Positions 1 to 6,755 of a stretch of DNA of 64,000 nt are shown here, in pieces. Under the pieces are notes generated by a model, which worked only from the letters and a program-made list of their open reading frames with translations, did no database searches and was not told the DNA's origin. Position 1 is the first letter of the stretch, and each line of letters opens with the position of its first letter. The stretch is from contig CALVEH010000007.1 of the NCBI GenBank assembly GCA_944326545.1, positions 1-64,000 of the forward strand, given 5' to 3'. The translations under genes were made by a program, and so were the position numbers. The DNA comes from Candidatus Gastranaerophilales bacterium (GTDB taxonomy: Bacteria; Cyanobacteriota; Vampirovibrionia; Gastranaerophilales; Gastranaerophilaceae).

Positions 1-69
1 AACGAAATTGAGCAGAATAAGAAAAAATTAACAGAATCTAGCGAGATTATAGGAATTTTGTCCGGGTGA
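1..69 (+). CDS. C-terminal fragment of an unidentified gene
   Basis: Frame 1 is open from the first base to a TGA at 67-69 and encodes 22 residues rich in Glu, Lys and Ile. A strong hairpin terminator follows 11 bases later, as expected for a gene end. The gene faces rightward, convergent with the leftward late operon of the prophage. The fragment is too short to identify or to assign to host or phage. Confidence 0.45.
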   Translation, partial: NEIEQNKKKLTESSEIIGILSG

Positions 70-80
70 GAAGAAACAAT

Positions 81-122
81 AAAAAAAGCCGGTCCCTAAA
101 AACAGGAAACCGGCTTTTTGTT
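81..122. terminator. Bidirectional intrinsic terminator
   Basis: Inverted repeat AAAAAGCCGGT / ACCGGCTTTTT with T runs on both sides. It closes the rightward fragment ending at 69 and could also stop leftward phage transcripts. Confidence 0.75.
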
Positions 123-136
123 AAAATAAAAATAGA

Positions 137-156
137 GTCGGCAATTTCTTGCCGAC
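137..156 (-). terminator. Hairpin with perfect 8-bp stem
   Basis: GTCGGCAA-TTTC-TTGCCGAC. On the minus strand it is followed by a T-rich tract, so it is a plausible stop for leftward transcription. From here to about 425 the DNA is AT-rich and I see no gene. Confidence 0.5.
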
Positions 157-425
157 ACAAAAAAACCTTACTAATAGCATACTTTTTATGCACAAAAATG
201 TCAAGGTGTGTTAATCCTTTTCATAAACAAATAACTTTTAAACGCCCTAAAATCCATTTTAAGCTATGTTTATATAAAAAATATCAAAAACCCCTCTTAT
301 TTTTTATCCTAACCCCCTAGGATTTAATTTTTTGATTAACTTTATAACTGAAAATATTCCTTAAAAATATTCCTTAAGGTTGGACACTTGTCGGACACTT
401 TGGACACCGTTCCCCTCAAATTCGG

Positions 426-800
426 TTAAAAATCAATAAGTAGCGGATTTTGCGTAGAGTGAGGGCGTAAGCCCGAAACTCGAAGTAACAAAAATAAAAG
501 CAAACGACAGCGAAAGCGAAGTTTGCGGCTTATTTTTGTGAAGCAATAATCCAAGACGGATCTTTTCATGCCGGTTTTTAAATCCCGGACACGGCGGGAC
601 AGATCCCGGAGCAGGTTCAAAACGGCATAAAAAAAGCGGCTCAATAAAAATTGAGTCGCTTTTCTCCCTGTTTTCTCCTCCACGCTAATAAAAAACGGGG
701 CTTCGGAGAAACTCCGAACACCCCTAACAGATATTAGATGAGAGACTGTAAAAAATATGCAACGGGGACAAAACGCCCCGTTTTGCGGCATTGGCTTAAT
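426..800. other. Non-coding, hairpin-rich end of the late region
   Basis: This interval holds at least four inverted repeats: a long imperfect one at about 487-539, GCGGCTCAAT/ATTGAGTCGC at 631-664, a TTCGGAG/CTCCGAA hairpin near 696-725, and ACGGGG/CCCCGT at 761-784. A 121-residue minus-strand open frame covers it, but its composition and the hairpins inside it argue against a gene. It probably contains the terminators of the lysis operon and perhaps the left end of the prophage. Confidence 0.5.
761..784 (-). terminator. Terminator of the lysis operon
   Basis: AACGGGG/CCCCGTT hairpin about 30 bases past the amidase stop. On the minus strand it is followed by GCATATTTTTT. Confidence 0.6.
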
Positions 801-814
801 AAGCCTTTGCGGGT

Positions 815-1345
815 CTACAATAAGCCTTCTTTGTTATAAATTTTGATTGCTTCCCATATTGCGTCGGCAAATAACTCCGGAGCTGTCGCAAGCATTGTTT
901 CTTCGTTTGAATTACTCAAAAAAGCCGTTTCAACCAAAACCGCCGGAGCGTTTGTTCTGTTCAAAACGTGTAAATCCGAGCGGGCTTTTGTCCCACGATC
1001 TTCAAGCCCGGTAATATCAACGAGTTGTTTTTGCATAATTTCGGCAAGCTTTTCGCCTTTTTGCGAGCCTTCGCAATACAAAACTTCAATTCCGTGTGCT
1101 GCCGGATCGCTTACGCCGTTACAATGAATTGAGATAAACAATGTCGCCCCGGATTTGTTTTCTTCTTTTGATATTTCAAAATAAGTTTCTTTTTGTTGGT
1201 AAAGCTCAACGGGATAACCGTTTAATTTTAACCTGTTGAACAACTGCAAACCGATCGCAAGTGCAACGTCGGATTCTTTTATGCCGTGTTTTGAACACAC
1301 TCCGGGATCTGTCCCGCCGTGTCCGGGATTTAAAAATATTTTCAT
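815..1345 (-). CDS. N-acetylmuramoyl-L-alanine amidase (endolysin)
   Basis: Cleaves the bond between N-acetylmuramic acid and the first L-alanine of peptidoglycan to release phage. The 176 residues form one Amidase_3 domain with no signal peptide. The zinc ligands and catalytic residues of the family are visible: H9 in NPGHGG, E24, H74 in SIHCN, and E139 in VETAFLSN. The start overlaps the stop of the upstream membrane-protein gene by 4 bases (ATGA), so the two are translationally coupled. With no secretion signal it needs a holin to cross the membrane, and the upstream gene is the candidate. It is the last gene of the late operon. Confidence 0.9.
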   Translation of the reverse strand: MKIFLNPGHGGTDPGVCSKHGIKESDVALAIGLQLFNRLKLNGYPVELYQQKETYFEISKEENKSGATLFISIHCNGVSDPAAHGIEVLYCEGSQKGEKLAEIMQKQLVDITGLEDRGTKARSDLHVLNRTNAPAVLVETAFLSNSNEETMLATAPELFADAIWEAIKIYNKEGLL

Positions 1346-1710
1346 TTACCCCCCTTTATTAAAAAAGTCTTAATTTCGTTTATTCCTCGAAAAATTTCTT
1401 TAAAATTTTGGTTTCCCTCATCAAATCGCTTAAAAACAGTCTCAAACTGTTTATCAATACCGGCTTTAAATTCATTGAAAACCGCAAGCGTTAAAAATCT
1501 GTCCTCGACTTCTTTTTTTATTTTGTCAGAAGCATTTGAAAGTTCTTCGTGTGTAACAAAAGTTTTATCTTTTTTAAGCTGTTGAATAACCTCGTCTTGA
1601 GCTTTTTTGACGTCAAACGGGGTCGTCAAAACGTGATTTTTGATAAGATAAACGATAAAAAAAATCGCCAAAATAACAAAGACCGGATATGAGGTGATTA
1701 TTTCAAGCAT
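1342..1710 (-). CDS. Membrane-anchored coiled-coil protein, possible holin
   Basis: 122 residues. Residues 4-24 are a single hydrophobic segment (ITSYPVFVILAIFFIVYLI), followed by a long charged helical region likely to form a coiled coil. It has no family signature I recognise. Its place directly before the endolysin, with a 4-base overlap, suggests a holin or other lysis protein. One transmembrane segment at the N-terminus would fit a class III type holin or a spanin-like helper. The role is inferred from position only. Confidence 0.5.
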   Translation of the reverse strand: MLEIITSYPVFVILAIFFIVYLIKNHVLTTPFDVKKAQDEVIQQLKKDKTFVTHEELSNASDKIKKEVEDRFLTLAVFNEFKAGIDKQFETVFKRFDEGNQNFKEIFRGINEIKTFLIKGGK

Positions 1711-2177
1711 TTTATTCCCTCCTCCCAGTTTTGTGTTTTTTGGAAGTTATCGACGGTGTGTTTCATAAACCAACGCTTCCACGCCGGAACTTGTGAGACA
1801 TAAAGCAACCGTTCAAAAACGCAGGTTGAAAAATAGCGATCACCGTTTACAAAATGATGATTTTCACACAAAAGATCGTGTATTAAAGACGGTATTAAAA
1901 ACGCCGGATCTGTTTTTGCTCCGACGATACTCCACACAAAACGGGGGATTGTTGCCCCGTCCCACGTGTAATCTTTTGGAGCCGTAAAGCCGTAACGTTT
2001 ACTTTTGTTGAGATCAAATAACGCAATTTTAAATTCTTGCGTATTTAAAAACGGTTTTTCCTCAATCTCTTCGAGCTTACTGTCTTTAATATTCGGGTAC
2101 GGATAGCGAATAATCGGCTTTGGAGTGTCCGAGAAAAAAATCGCCATATTTTCGTCGCTATACCATTTAACTTTCAT
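1698..2177 (-). CDS. DUF1353 family phage protein
   Basis: 159 residues from an ATG at 2177 that has a good ribosome site (GGAGGTT) 4-10 bases upstream. A longer frame to 2267 lacks such a site. The core carries DGATIPRFVWSIVG and then SLIHDLLCE, the pattern of DUF1353 proteins. These are common near the lysis or tail genes of phages and have no firmly established biochemical role. The gene overlaps the preceding one by 11 bases and the following one by 13, within one tight operon. Confidence 0.7.
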   Translation of the reverse strand: MKVKWYSDENMAIFFSDTPKPIIRYPYPNIKDSKLEEIEEKPFLNTQEFKIALFDLNKSKRYGFTAPKDYTWDGATIPRFVWSIVGAKTDPAFLIPSLIHDLLCENHHFVNGDRYFSTCVFERLLYVSQVPAWKRWFMKHTVDNFQKTQNWEEGIKCLK

Positions 2178-2523
2178 CTTCAACCTCCAAAATACCGCCG
2201 CCGAGCTTTTTGTATTTTTCTTCAGCTTCGAGAACCGCCGCATTGTAATCAGCCAAAACGCCGTCAAGAACGGAATTCATTTTTTCAAAGAACGCAAGTC
2301 CGAGTTTGCAACATTTAAGCCTTTTTTCAAGCTTTTTTAAATCGTTTGTTTCAAAACATTTTTCAAGTGCCTCTTCGAAACTCTCCAAAGCCTTCGTAAA
2401 TCGGGAATACAATTTCTCATAAGCCGATTTTCCGATATTTGAAATCAGCGATTTTGCAATTTTTTTTATGTACGGCAAAACATAATCCACACAAAGCTTA
2501 GCCGCAAGCCCCTTAATATCCAT
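2167..2523 (-). CDS. Hypothetical phage protein, helical
   Basis: 118 residues, Lys/Glu-rich and predicted mostly helical, with Cys at 11, 56, 71 and 72. I do not recognise a family. It lies between a zinc-ribbon gene and the DUF1353 gene with almost no spacing, so it belongs to the late operon. Confidence 0.6.
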   Translation of the reverse strand: MDIKGLAAKLCVDYVLPYIKKIAKSLISNIGKSAYEKLYSRFTKALESFEEALEKCFETNDLKKLEKRLKCCKLGLAFFEKMNSVLDGVLADYNAAVLEAEEKYKKLGGGILEVEDES

Positions 2524-2525
2524 AA

Positions 2526-2879
2526 TTAACCTCCCTTTAATTTATCCTCAAAATACTTGATTTTGTTTTTGTTATAGTCAATTTCGGCTTTTGCGTTTTC
2601 TATACCACGCCTGCAAGAATTGACAAGATCTTCGAGCAAAACAAACTCGCAACCGCATGCAACACATTTAACTTGAAAAAATACTCTCTCCGAGTCCCCT
2701 TCAGCGGTTTCGATAATTTTTAATGTGTCGCTTTGACACATAGGACAATGTAAATTTTCAACATCGAAACAGGCGTTTAAACGTTCTTCGCCCGATAGAA
2801 TTAAATTGACAAGCCCTTCATCTTCACGATCAATAAATTGCCGGACCTCTTCAGCTTTTGAAATCTCTATTGAACCCAT
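2526..2879 (-). CDS. Small zinc-ribbon protein
   Basis: 117 residues. A CPMC pair near residues 45-48 and a CVACGC group near 75-80 form a four-Cys zinc ribbon of the kind found in many small phage proteins. The C-terminal third is a charged helix. The start follows a GGGGGG purine run. Function unknown. Confidence 0.6.
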   Translation of the reverse strand: MGSIEISKAEEVRQFIDREDEGLVNLILSGEERLNACFDVENLHCPMCQSDTLKIIETAEGDSERVFFQVKCVACGCEFVLLEDLVNSCRRGIENAKAEIDYNKNKIKYFEDKLKGG

Positions 2880-3064
2880 AAATCCCCCCTTTTTTCTTTT
2901 ATCCTCAATAAATTACGGCAGAAGCCGTTCCCTCCATCGAAAACGTTTTCCGGTTTGTACCCGTCAAGCCGTTTTCGCTCCCTATCGAATCGCCGCCGGC
3001 AGTCCCGACAAGTCAACTCCCCTCATTCATAGGAGGATAGAAGAAAGAATTTTTTAACTAAATA
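2880..3064 (-). other. Structured non-coding leader, no gene
   Basis: I see no gene in this 185-base gap. Read on the minus strand it holds nested inverted repeats, including CGAAAACG/CGTTTTCG enclosing CGG-GTACAAA-CCG, and ACGGC/GCCGT just before the downstream start. It could be a folded 5' leader for the gene starting at 2879 or a processing site. It does not match the three-copy RNA element found elsewhere in this phage. Confidence 0.35.
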
Positions 3065-3580
3065 CTAACCGTTTGAAGCCTCGAAAAGACTTTGTTGTTT
3101 TTCTTTGGTCTCGCCGCTCAAATATAAAACCGCTTGCCTTTTGAGTTCTTCAAGCTGTTTTTTTGCGTAATCCGGCAGAGAATAGCCGCCGTGTCCGTCG
3201 TCCTCGATTAAAATATGAGGAGTGTTGACGCATAGGGGCTGAGGAATTCCGTTTTCGGTAAGCTCAACTTGACCGGATATAATAACCCCGCCTTTTGCTG
3301 AAAAATTAACGGTTGTAATTATAACGCCCTCTTTTTTATCCTCATCAAACTCGCAAATTTCGCAAAAAATATCGCTTAGAGCTTGCATTGCACGGAGGAA
3401 ATCATCAAGCGGCTTTGCTGTTCCGTTTTCGATAATTATACCCTCCGAAACACTCGACGTTCTTTTAAAATGTATCTCCGGAATGTCGCTTTTCTTGTCA
3501 ATTCTGATTTTTGTAATAAATCCGTCAAAATCAATTTTTTGTTTCTTTTTGTCGTCCATTTTGACAACTTTATTCGCCAT
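3065..3580 (-). CDS. Hypothetical phage protein
   Basis: 171 residues with a Lys-rich N-terminus, a beta-rich middle and a charged helical tail. I recognise no family. A GGAGGTT ribosome site precedes the ATG at 3580. It sits between a secreted protein and the lysis-side genes. The repeated beta strands around residues 85-115 might suit a virion or tail accessory protein, but this is weak. Confidence 0.55.
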   Translation of the reverse strand: MANKVVKMDDKKKQKIDFDGFITKIRIDKKSDIPEIHFKRTSSVSEGIIIENGTAKPLDDFLRAMQALSDIFCEICEFDEDKKEGVIITTVNFSAKGGVIISGQVELTENGIPQPLCVNTPHILIEDDGHGGYSLPDYAKKQLEELKRQAVLYLSGETKEKQQSLFEASNG

Positions 3581-3627
3581 ATTTAACCTCCTATAAATTG
3601 AACCTTATGTAAAAAATAATCCCGCCG

Positions 3628-3915
3628 CTATTCTGTAATCTGTACGGAAGAATTATCATTCTTAAATTGATTTTCCGTTGCCCAAAATGATTTGATTCTT
3701 AATGCTCCCGCTTTAAAATTCCACTTAAACGGCAATTTGTCCGGGGAAACGGTTATTTCCGTAAGATTGCCTTCGATATTTGCATATACATCTGCTCCGA
3801 CAATTTCAACAGGCTTTTCGCCTTGTTTAACATTAAGTTCAATTTCCAATGGATCAGCAAGTACACTTTCGCCGCAAAAAAGCAGCAAAGCGAGTAAAAT
3901 TGATAATTTTTTCAT
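3628..3915 (-). CDS. Small secreted protein with signal peptide
   Basis: 95 residues from the ATG at 3915, chosen because GGAGGT lies about 9 bases upstream; an upstream in-frame start at 3936 would cover the ribosome site. The N-terminus is a classic signal peptide: MKKL, a Leu-rich core, then a VLA-like cleavage site near residue 20. The mature part is a small beta-rich domain with no recognised family. It is preceded by RNA element copy A. A secreted protein next to the adhesion module could be periplasmic or act at the cell surface. Confidence 0.6.
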   Translation of the reverse strand: MKKLSILLALLLFCGESVLADPLEIELNVKQGEKPVEIVGADVYANIEGNLTEITVSPDKLPFKWNFKAGALRIKSFWATENQFKNDNSSVQITE

Positions 3916-3935
3916 AATAAAAACCTCCATTTTCA

Positions 3936-4060
3936 AGTGTGTGAAAGGTCAAACGGTCAAGGCGTTGAGCCTTGCCGTCTTGACCTATAACCGTTCTAAG
4001 CCGCCGTTGTTCCCAAAGCGTAAGCGGCGGGAACGAACAAATCTTTGATTTGACAGGCGG
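3936..4060 (-). ncRNA. Structured RNA element, copy A
   Basis: On the minus strand CCGCC (4060-4056) pairs with GGCGG (4005-4001) around two hairpins. P2 is CAAATC-AAA-GATTTG (4052-4038). P3 is GTTCCC/GGGAAC (4034-4009). A spacer, CTTAGAACGGTTA, is followed by a long third hairpin, P4 (3986-3946), with AGGTCAA/TTGACCT and CAAGGC/GCCTTG around a TCAAC loop. TTCACACACT and the ribosome site of the next gene follow. Copies B and C share every loop and joining segment but have different paired bases in P3 and P4, which is compensatory variation. Confidence 0.7.
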
Positions 4061-4087
4061 TTATTTTTAAATGTTGAAATTAACAAA

Positions 4088-4744
4088 CTACAGAGCAAGC
4101 GGCGTGCCGTTTACAAAATCCGCCGATAATTGCAAAGCACATTCTTGTATAAACGCTGTTGTTGCGTTTTTTGCCTCCTGTAGGGAAATGATATACTCCG
4201 GCGTTACTTCTTGAGTAAAATCGGGTGTATTATACACAAGAATCGGAACAGTCTGCCCCATTTGAACACCCATAGAAATAGCCGGCAATAAATCACTCAA
4301 GAAATCTTTTGTTTCTCCTGTCGACATACTGACTTTACGGCGGATATAACCTAAAGAAGTTAAGAAAAATTCATTTTCGAAAATTTCCTGCCTTGCTGCA
4401 GCAATTTCATCGTTTGTTTTTTCAACGACATTTCCGTCTTGAATTTTGTATTTGTACGGCGTTAATTCAATATTTTCAGCGGTTTCATTTGTTACAAGAT
4501 AAAAACCGTCCTCAATATCGCCAAGATTTTCAATATCATAAATATTGAGTTCGGAATCAACTTTTTTGTGAGAAAACCTGTAATCATTAACGAGCGACCA
4601 AGTTTGAGATTCCGCATTATATACGGCGGCTTTGCCCTCCGGTATTTCGGGCGGGGCGACTGCTGTTTTCCCGTCCCCTGTTTCGGTTTCGTATGGCATT
4701 GTTGCTGAATATTCGCCCGTTTCTGTATTATATGAATATATCAC
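4088..4744 (-). CDS. Probable tail-fibre accessory protein
   Basis: 218 residues from a GTG start at 4744 with GGAGGTTTTAA just upstream; ATG alternatives would lose conserved-looking sequence. The N-terminus has repeated short beta segments (Tyr/Thr/Glu-rich) like those of tail-fibre assembly proteins. The C-terminal half is helical. It overlaps the end of the reverse transcriptase gene by 17 bases and so is co-transcribed with the retroelement. I do not recognise a precise family; the role rests on context. Confidence 0.5.
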   Translation of the reverse strand: MIYSYNTETGEYSATMPYETETGDGKTAVAPPEIPEGKAAVYNAESQTWSLVNDYRFSHKKVDSELNIYDIENLGDIEDGFYLVTNETAENIELTPYKYKIQDGNVVEKTNDEIAAARQEIFENEFFLTSLGYIRRKVSMSTGETKDFLSDLLPAISMGVQMGQTVPILVYNTPDFTQEVTPEYIISLQEAKNATTAFIQECALQLSADFVNGTPLAL

Positions 4745-5804
4745 TTAAAACCTCCTTTTCTAATTTGTACATGCTACGCCGTGCGTTACGGCGTTTCATC
4801 GAGCCTTTTGTGCTGACAAAAGACCTCGATATTTCATCTTTTGACATTACGCCCTTTTTATAAAGTTTTATCATCCCTTTATAACGTCGTCTTGCCCGTG
4901 TTATGCTTGACCTGCAAGGCTTTTTAATAATCTTTTTGCCGTCTATTTTGTAACGGGTTTTTAAAAAGGTGAAATATTGTGTCAAAGGAACGATTCTCGT
5001 TTTCTTGAAATTTAAAACGATGCCCATTTCTTCATATTTTTTAAATAAAACTTTTGTAAATTCCTGTAATTTTTCTTTGTTTTCGCTGATTATATAAGAG
5101 TCATCCATATAGCGACCGTAATATTTGTAATGATTTTTGACAAAATGATCGATTTTGTTAATATAAATTATTGCGTTAAATTGACTTACCTCGCTTCCTA
5201 AACCGAGTCCCTTTTCGTAAGCCGTAATTGCTTTTATAAGCAGACTTTTTAATCTTTCATCCTGAAAATTATCGTTATAGAATTGAATTAACGGTTCGTG
5301 CTTTATATTTTCAAAATATTTTGAGAAATCAACGGTTAAAATATAACCTGTATTGTGTTTTATTAAAAATTCTCTTAAATGTTTTTCAAGTGTTTTACTT
5401 GCAAAGGTTGTTCCTTTGCCTTTTTGGCTTGCGGAATTTTCTTTTATTAAAGTATTTCCGAATTTCGGCAATAAAACATATTTGCAAAGCCATTTTTGTA
5501 TAAATCTTTCATAAAAATGCAGGCTTTGAATTTCTCTCTTCTTACCTCTTTCAAAAATTCTGAAACAAATAAAACCCTGCCTTATATCTTTTCCGTTTAA
5601 AATATCTTTTCGAGCCTGATGTATTCTAAAAAGCAATGATAATCTAAACCGCTGAATACTTTGTTTCCAAAACACGAGCCTAAAAGACTGTAAAGCCGCA
5701 TTATATAAATTTTGAAGGCTTGCAAGTTTTGACAGATTTTCAATTTCTTTTTGCTGCTTTAATTCTTTACGCTTGCGGCGTTTGCCTCTTCTTGTATTGT
5801 TCAA
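4728..5804 (-). CDS. Reverse transcriptase of a diversity-generating retroelement
   Basis: Copies the template-repeat RNA into cDNA with errors at adenines; the cDNA then replaces the variable repeat of the target gene. In 358 residues the retroviral-type polymerase motifs are in order: catalytic D159 in TVDFSKYF, a GLGSEVSQ motif at 201-208, and YMDD at 232-235. The SQ in motif 4 is typical of DGR enzymes; group II intron and many retron enzymes usually have QG there. The N-terminus is very basic (RRGKRRKRK), suited to RNA binding. There is no maturase or endonuclease domain. Template repeat, accessory gene and target gene lie directly upstream in the usual DGR set. Confidence 0.95.
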   Translation of the reverse strand: MNNTRRGKRRKRKELKQQKEIENLSKLASLQNLYNAALQSFRLVFWKQSIQRFRLSLLFRIHQARKDILNGKDIRQGFICFRIFERGKKREIQSLHFYERFIQKWLCKYVLLPKFGNTLIKENSASQKGKGTTFASKTLEKHLREFLIKHNTGYILTVDFSKYFENIKHEPLIQFYNDNFQDERLKSLLIKAITAYEKGLGLGSEVSQFNAIIYINKIDHFVKNHYKYYGRYMDDSYIISENKEKLQEFTKVLFKKYEEMGIVLNFKKTRIVPLTQYFTFLKTRYKIDGKKIIKKPCRSSITRARRRYKGMIKLYKKGVMSKDEISRSFVSTKGSMKRRNARRSMYKLEKEVLSDIFI

Positions 5805-6092
5805 ATTTATAACTTTCTGTTTGTAAGTATTGAAGTTATGCTATGCCGGGAAAATATAAACTTGTTTCAAGACAAGTTTAGCCTTTTTATTTTCTATTCC
5901 GAAAAACCGCAAATATTAAACAGACTATAATCGGCGAATTTACCTGTAATGCAACTCTAATATTTCAAGGGCGGAACATTTGCGGCTTGCATAGCACCAA
6001 TTTATGAGGGGGTTAGCCTCAAAGGTCTTTCGTTCCTTTCAAGTTTTGCGTTGGTTTCGCTTTAAATTTCTTCAAAGTTACTCCGTCAAGCG
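5805..6092 (-). ncRNA. Spacer RNA between template repeat and reverse transcriptase
   Basis: This 288-base stretch has no gene. In studied DGRs the RNA between the template repeat and the RT gene is essential: it binds the RT-Avd complex and primes cDNA synthesis. The position here is the same, and the segment contains several short inverted repeats. The function is inferred from position. Confidence 0.5.
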
Positions 6093-6200
6093 TTTTGAAA
6101 TCCGAAGCACGCCGATATATTCGTATTCGTGGCATTGTTCTGGTTGACATTACCGTTGCCGTTCACATTGCAGACGTTAGTCGCTGTATTACCGGAAGGA
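6093..6200 (-). repeat. DGR template repeat (TR)
   Basis: 108 bp that align without gaps to 6763-6870. Fifteen positions differ (6093, 6096, 6101, 6120, 6135, 6136, 6139, 6144, 6150, 6151, 6157, 6162, 6163, 6168, 6178). At every one the TR has T on the plus strand, which is A on the coding strand. Read in the frame of the target gene, the variable sites are mostly AAC or AAT codons, the codons best suited to adenine mutagenesis. TR lies 15 bases past the avd stop. Confidence 0.97.
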
Positions 6201-6215
6201 TGTGTAACGAAAAAC

Positions 6216-6665
6216 CTATTCAAAAACGGGCTTTTGCCAAGTCTTTGAATTTTGTTTTACAGGCTTTATTTTTTCGGATTTTTTCCACGCAACAAGCAAG
6301 ATTAACTCATTACACAATAAATCGATAATTTCATTAAGACTGTCGATTGTTACGGAATCAACCGTCATTTCGAGTTTTATTATCAGATTTTGGAGTTGAT
6401 AACAATTTGCAATCGCTTTTGTTTGGTAATTTTTTCTTAATCTTAACTCCTCATCATTCGTTACATAGATTGAATTTGCAAAAGAGATATTATCAACAAG
6501 CTCGTCGGCTTTATTTATCAATGGTACACCAATTAAAAGTCGATATTTTTTCGGAACATATTTTTCCTTGACACAATATTTTGTAATCAACATTTGTAAC
6601 TGCAAAGCGTTAATTTCAAATTGCGTTGTTGTTTTTCCTCTTAATCTTTTATAAACATTACTCAT
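6216..6665 (-). CDS. avd: Avd-like accessory protein of the DGR
   Basis: 149 residues, nearly all predicted helix with a basic surface, matching the size and four-helix-bundle nature of accessory variability determinant (Avd) proteins. Avd forms a pentamer that binds the RT and the template RNA and is needed for mutagenic homing. It lies between the target gene and the TR, the usual place. The identity rests on size, helical content and position, as Avd sequences are divergent. The Arg/Lys-rich N-terminus (YKRLRGKTTT) suits nucleic-acid binding. Confidence 0.75.
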   Translation of the reverse strand: MSNVYKRLRGKTTTQFEINALQLQMLITKYCVKEKYVPKKYRLLIGVPLINKADELVDNISFANSIYVTNDEELRLRKNYQTKAIANCYQLQNLIIKLEMTVDSVTIDSLNEIIDLLCNELILLVAWKKSEKIKPVKQNSKTWQKPVFE

Positions 6666-6677
6666 AAGATACCTATA

Positions 6678-6700
6678 CCGCCCGCACTTCCGGCGGGCGG
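6678..6700 (-). other. GC-rich hairpin downstream of the variable repeat
   Basis: CCGCCCGC / GCGGGCGG, an 8-bp perfect stem with a 7-base loop, lies 63-85 bases past the end of the variable repeat and before avd. It is strikingly GC-rich for this DNA, and no T run follows on the minus strand, so it is a poor terminator. Studied DGRs need a hairpin or cruciform with an 8-bp stem in this position for target recognition. Confidence 0.65.
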
Positions 6701-6755
6701 ATTAAAGATTGCGGAAATAAGTTTATAGCAGAACCGACACTCCCGCTCTGTAAGA

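Noticed and set aside
66-320. 84-residue plus-strand open frame
   Set aside because: It begins inside a terminator and reads AT-rich DNA with two hairpins; no family or ribosome site.
426-791. 121-residue minus-strand open frame after the amidase
   Set aside because: It spans several terminator-like hairpins, has no ribosome site and an odd Phe/Arg/Leu-rich composition.
1-800. A copy of the tRNA-Ile 3' end marking the left attachment site
   Set aside because: I looked for segments of GTGGACTCGAACCACC and the tRNA 3' end in this part and found none.
4728-5804. Reverse transcriptase as group II intron or retron
   Set aside because: No maturase or endonuclease domain, SQ in motif 4, and a TR/VR pair with adenine-only changes nearby.
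6095-6328. 77-residue plus-strand frame over the template repeat
   Set aside because: It is the antisense shadow of TR and the end of avd.
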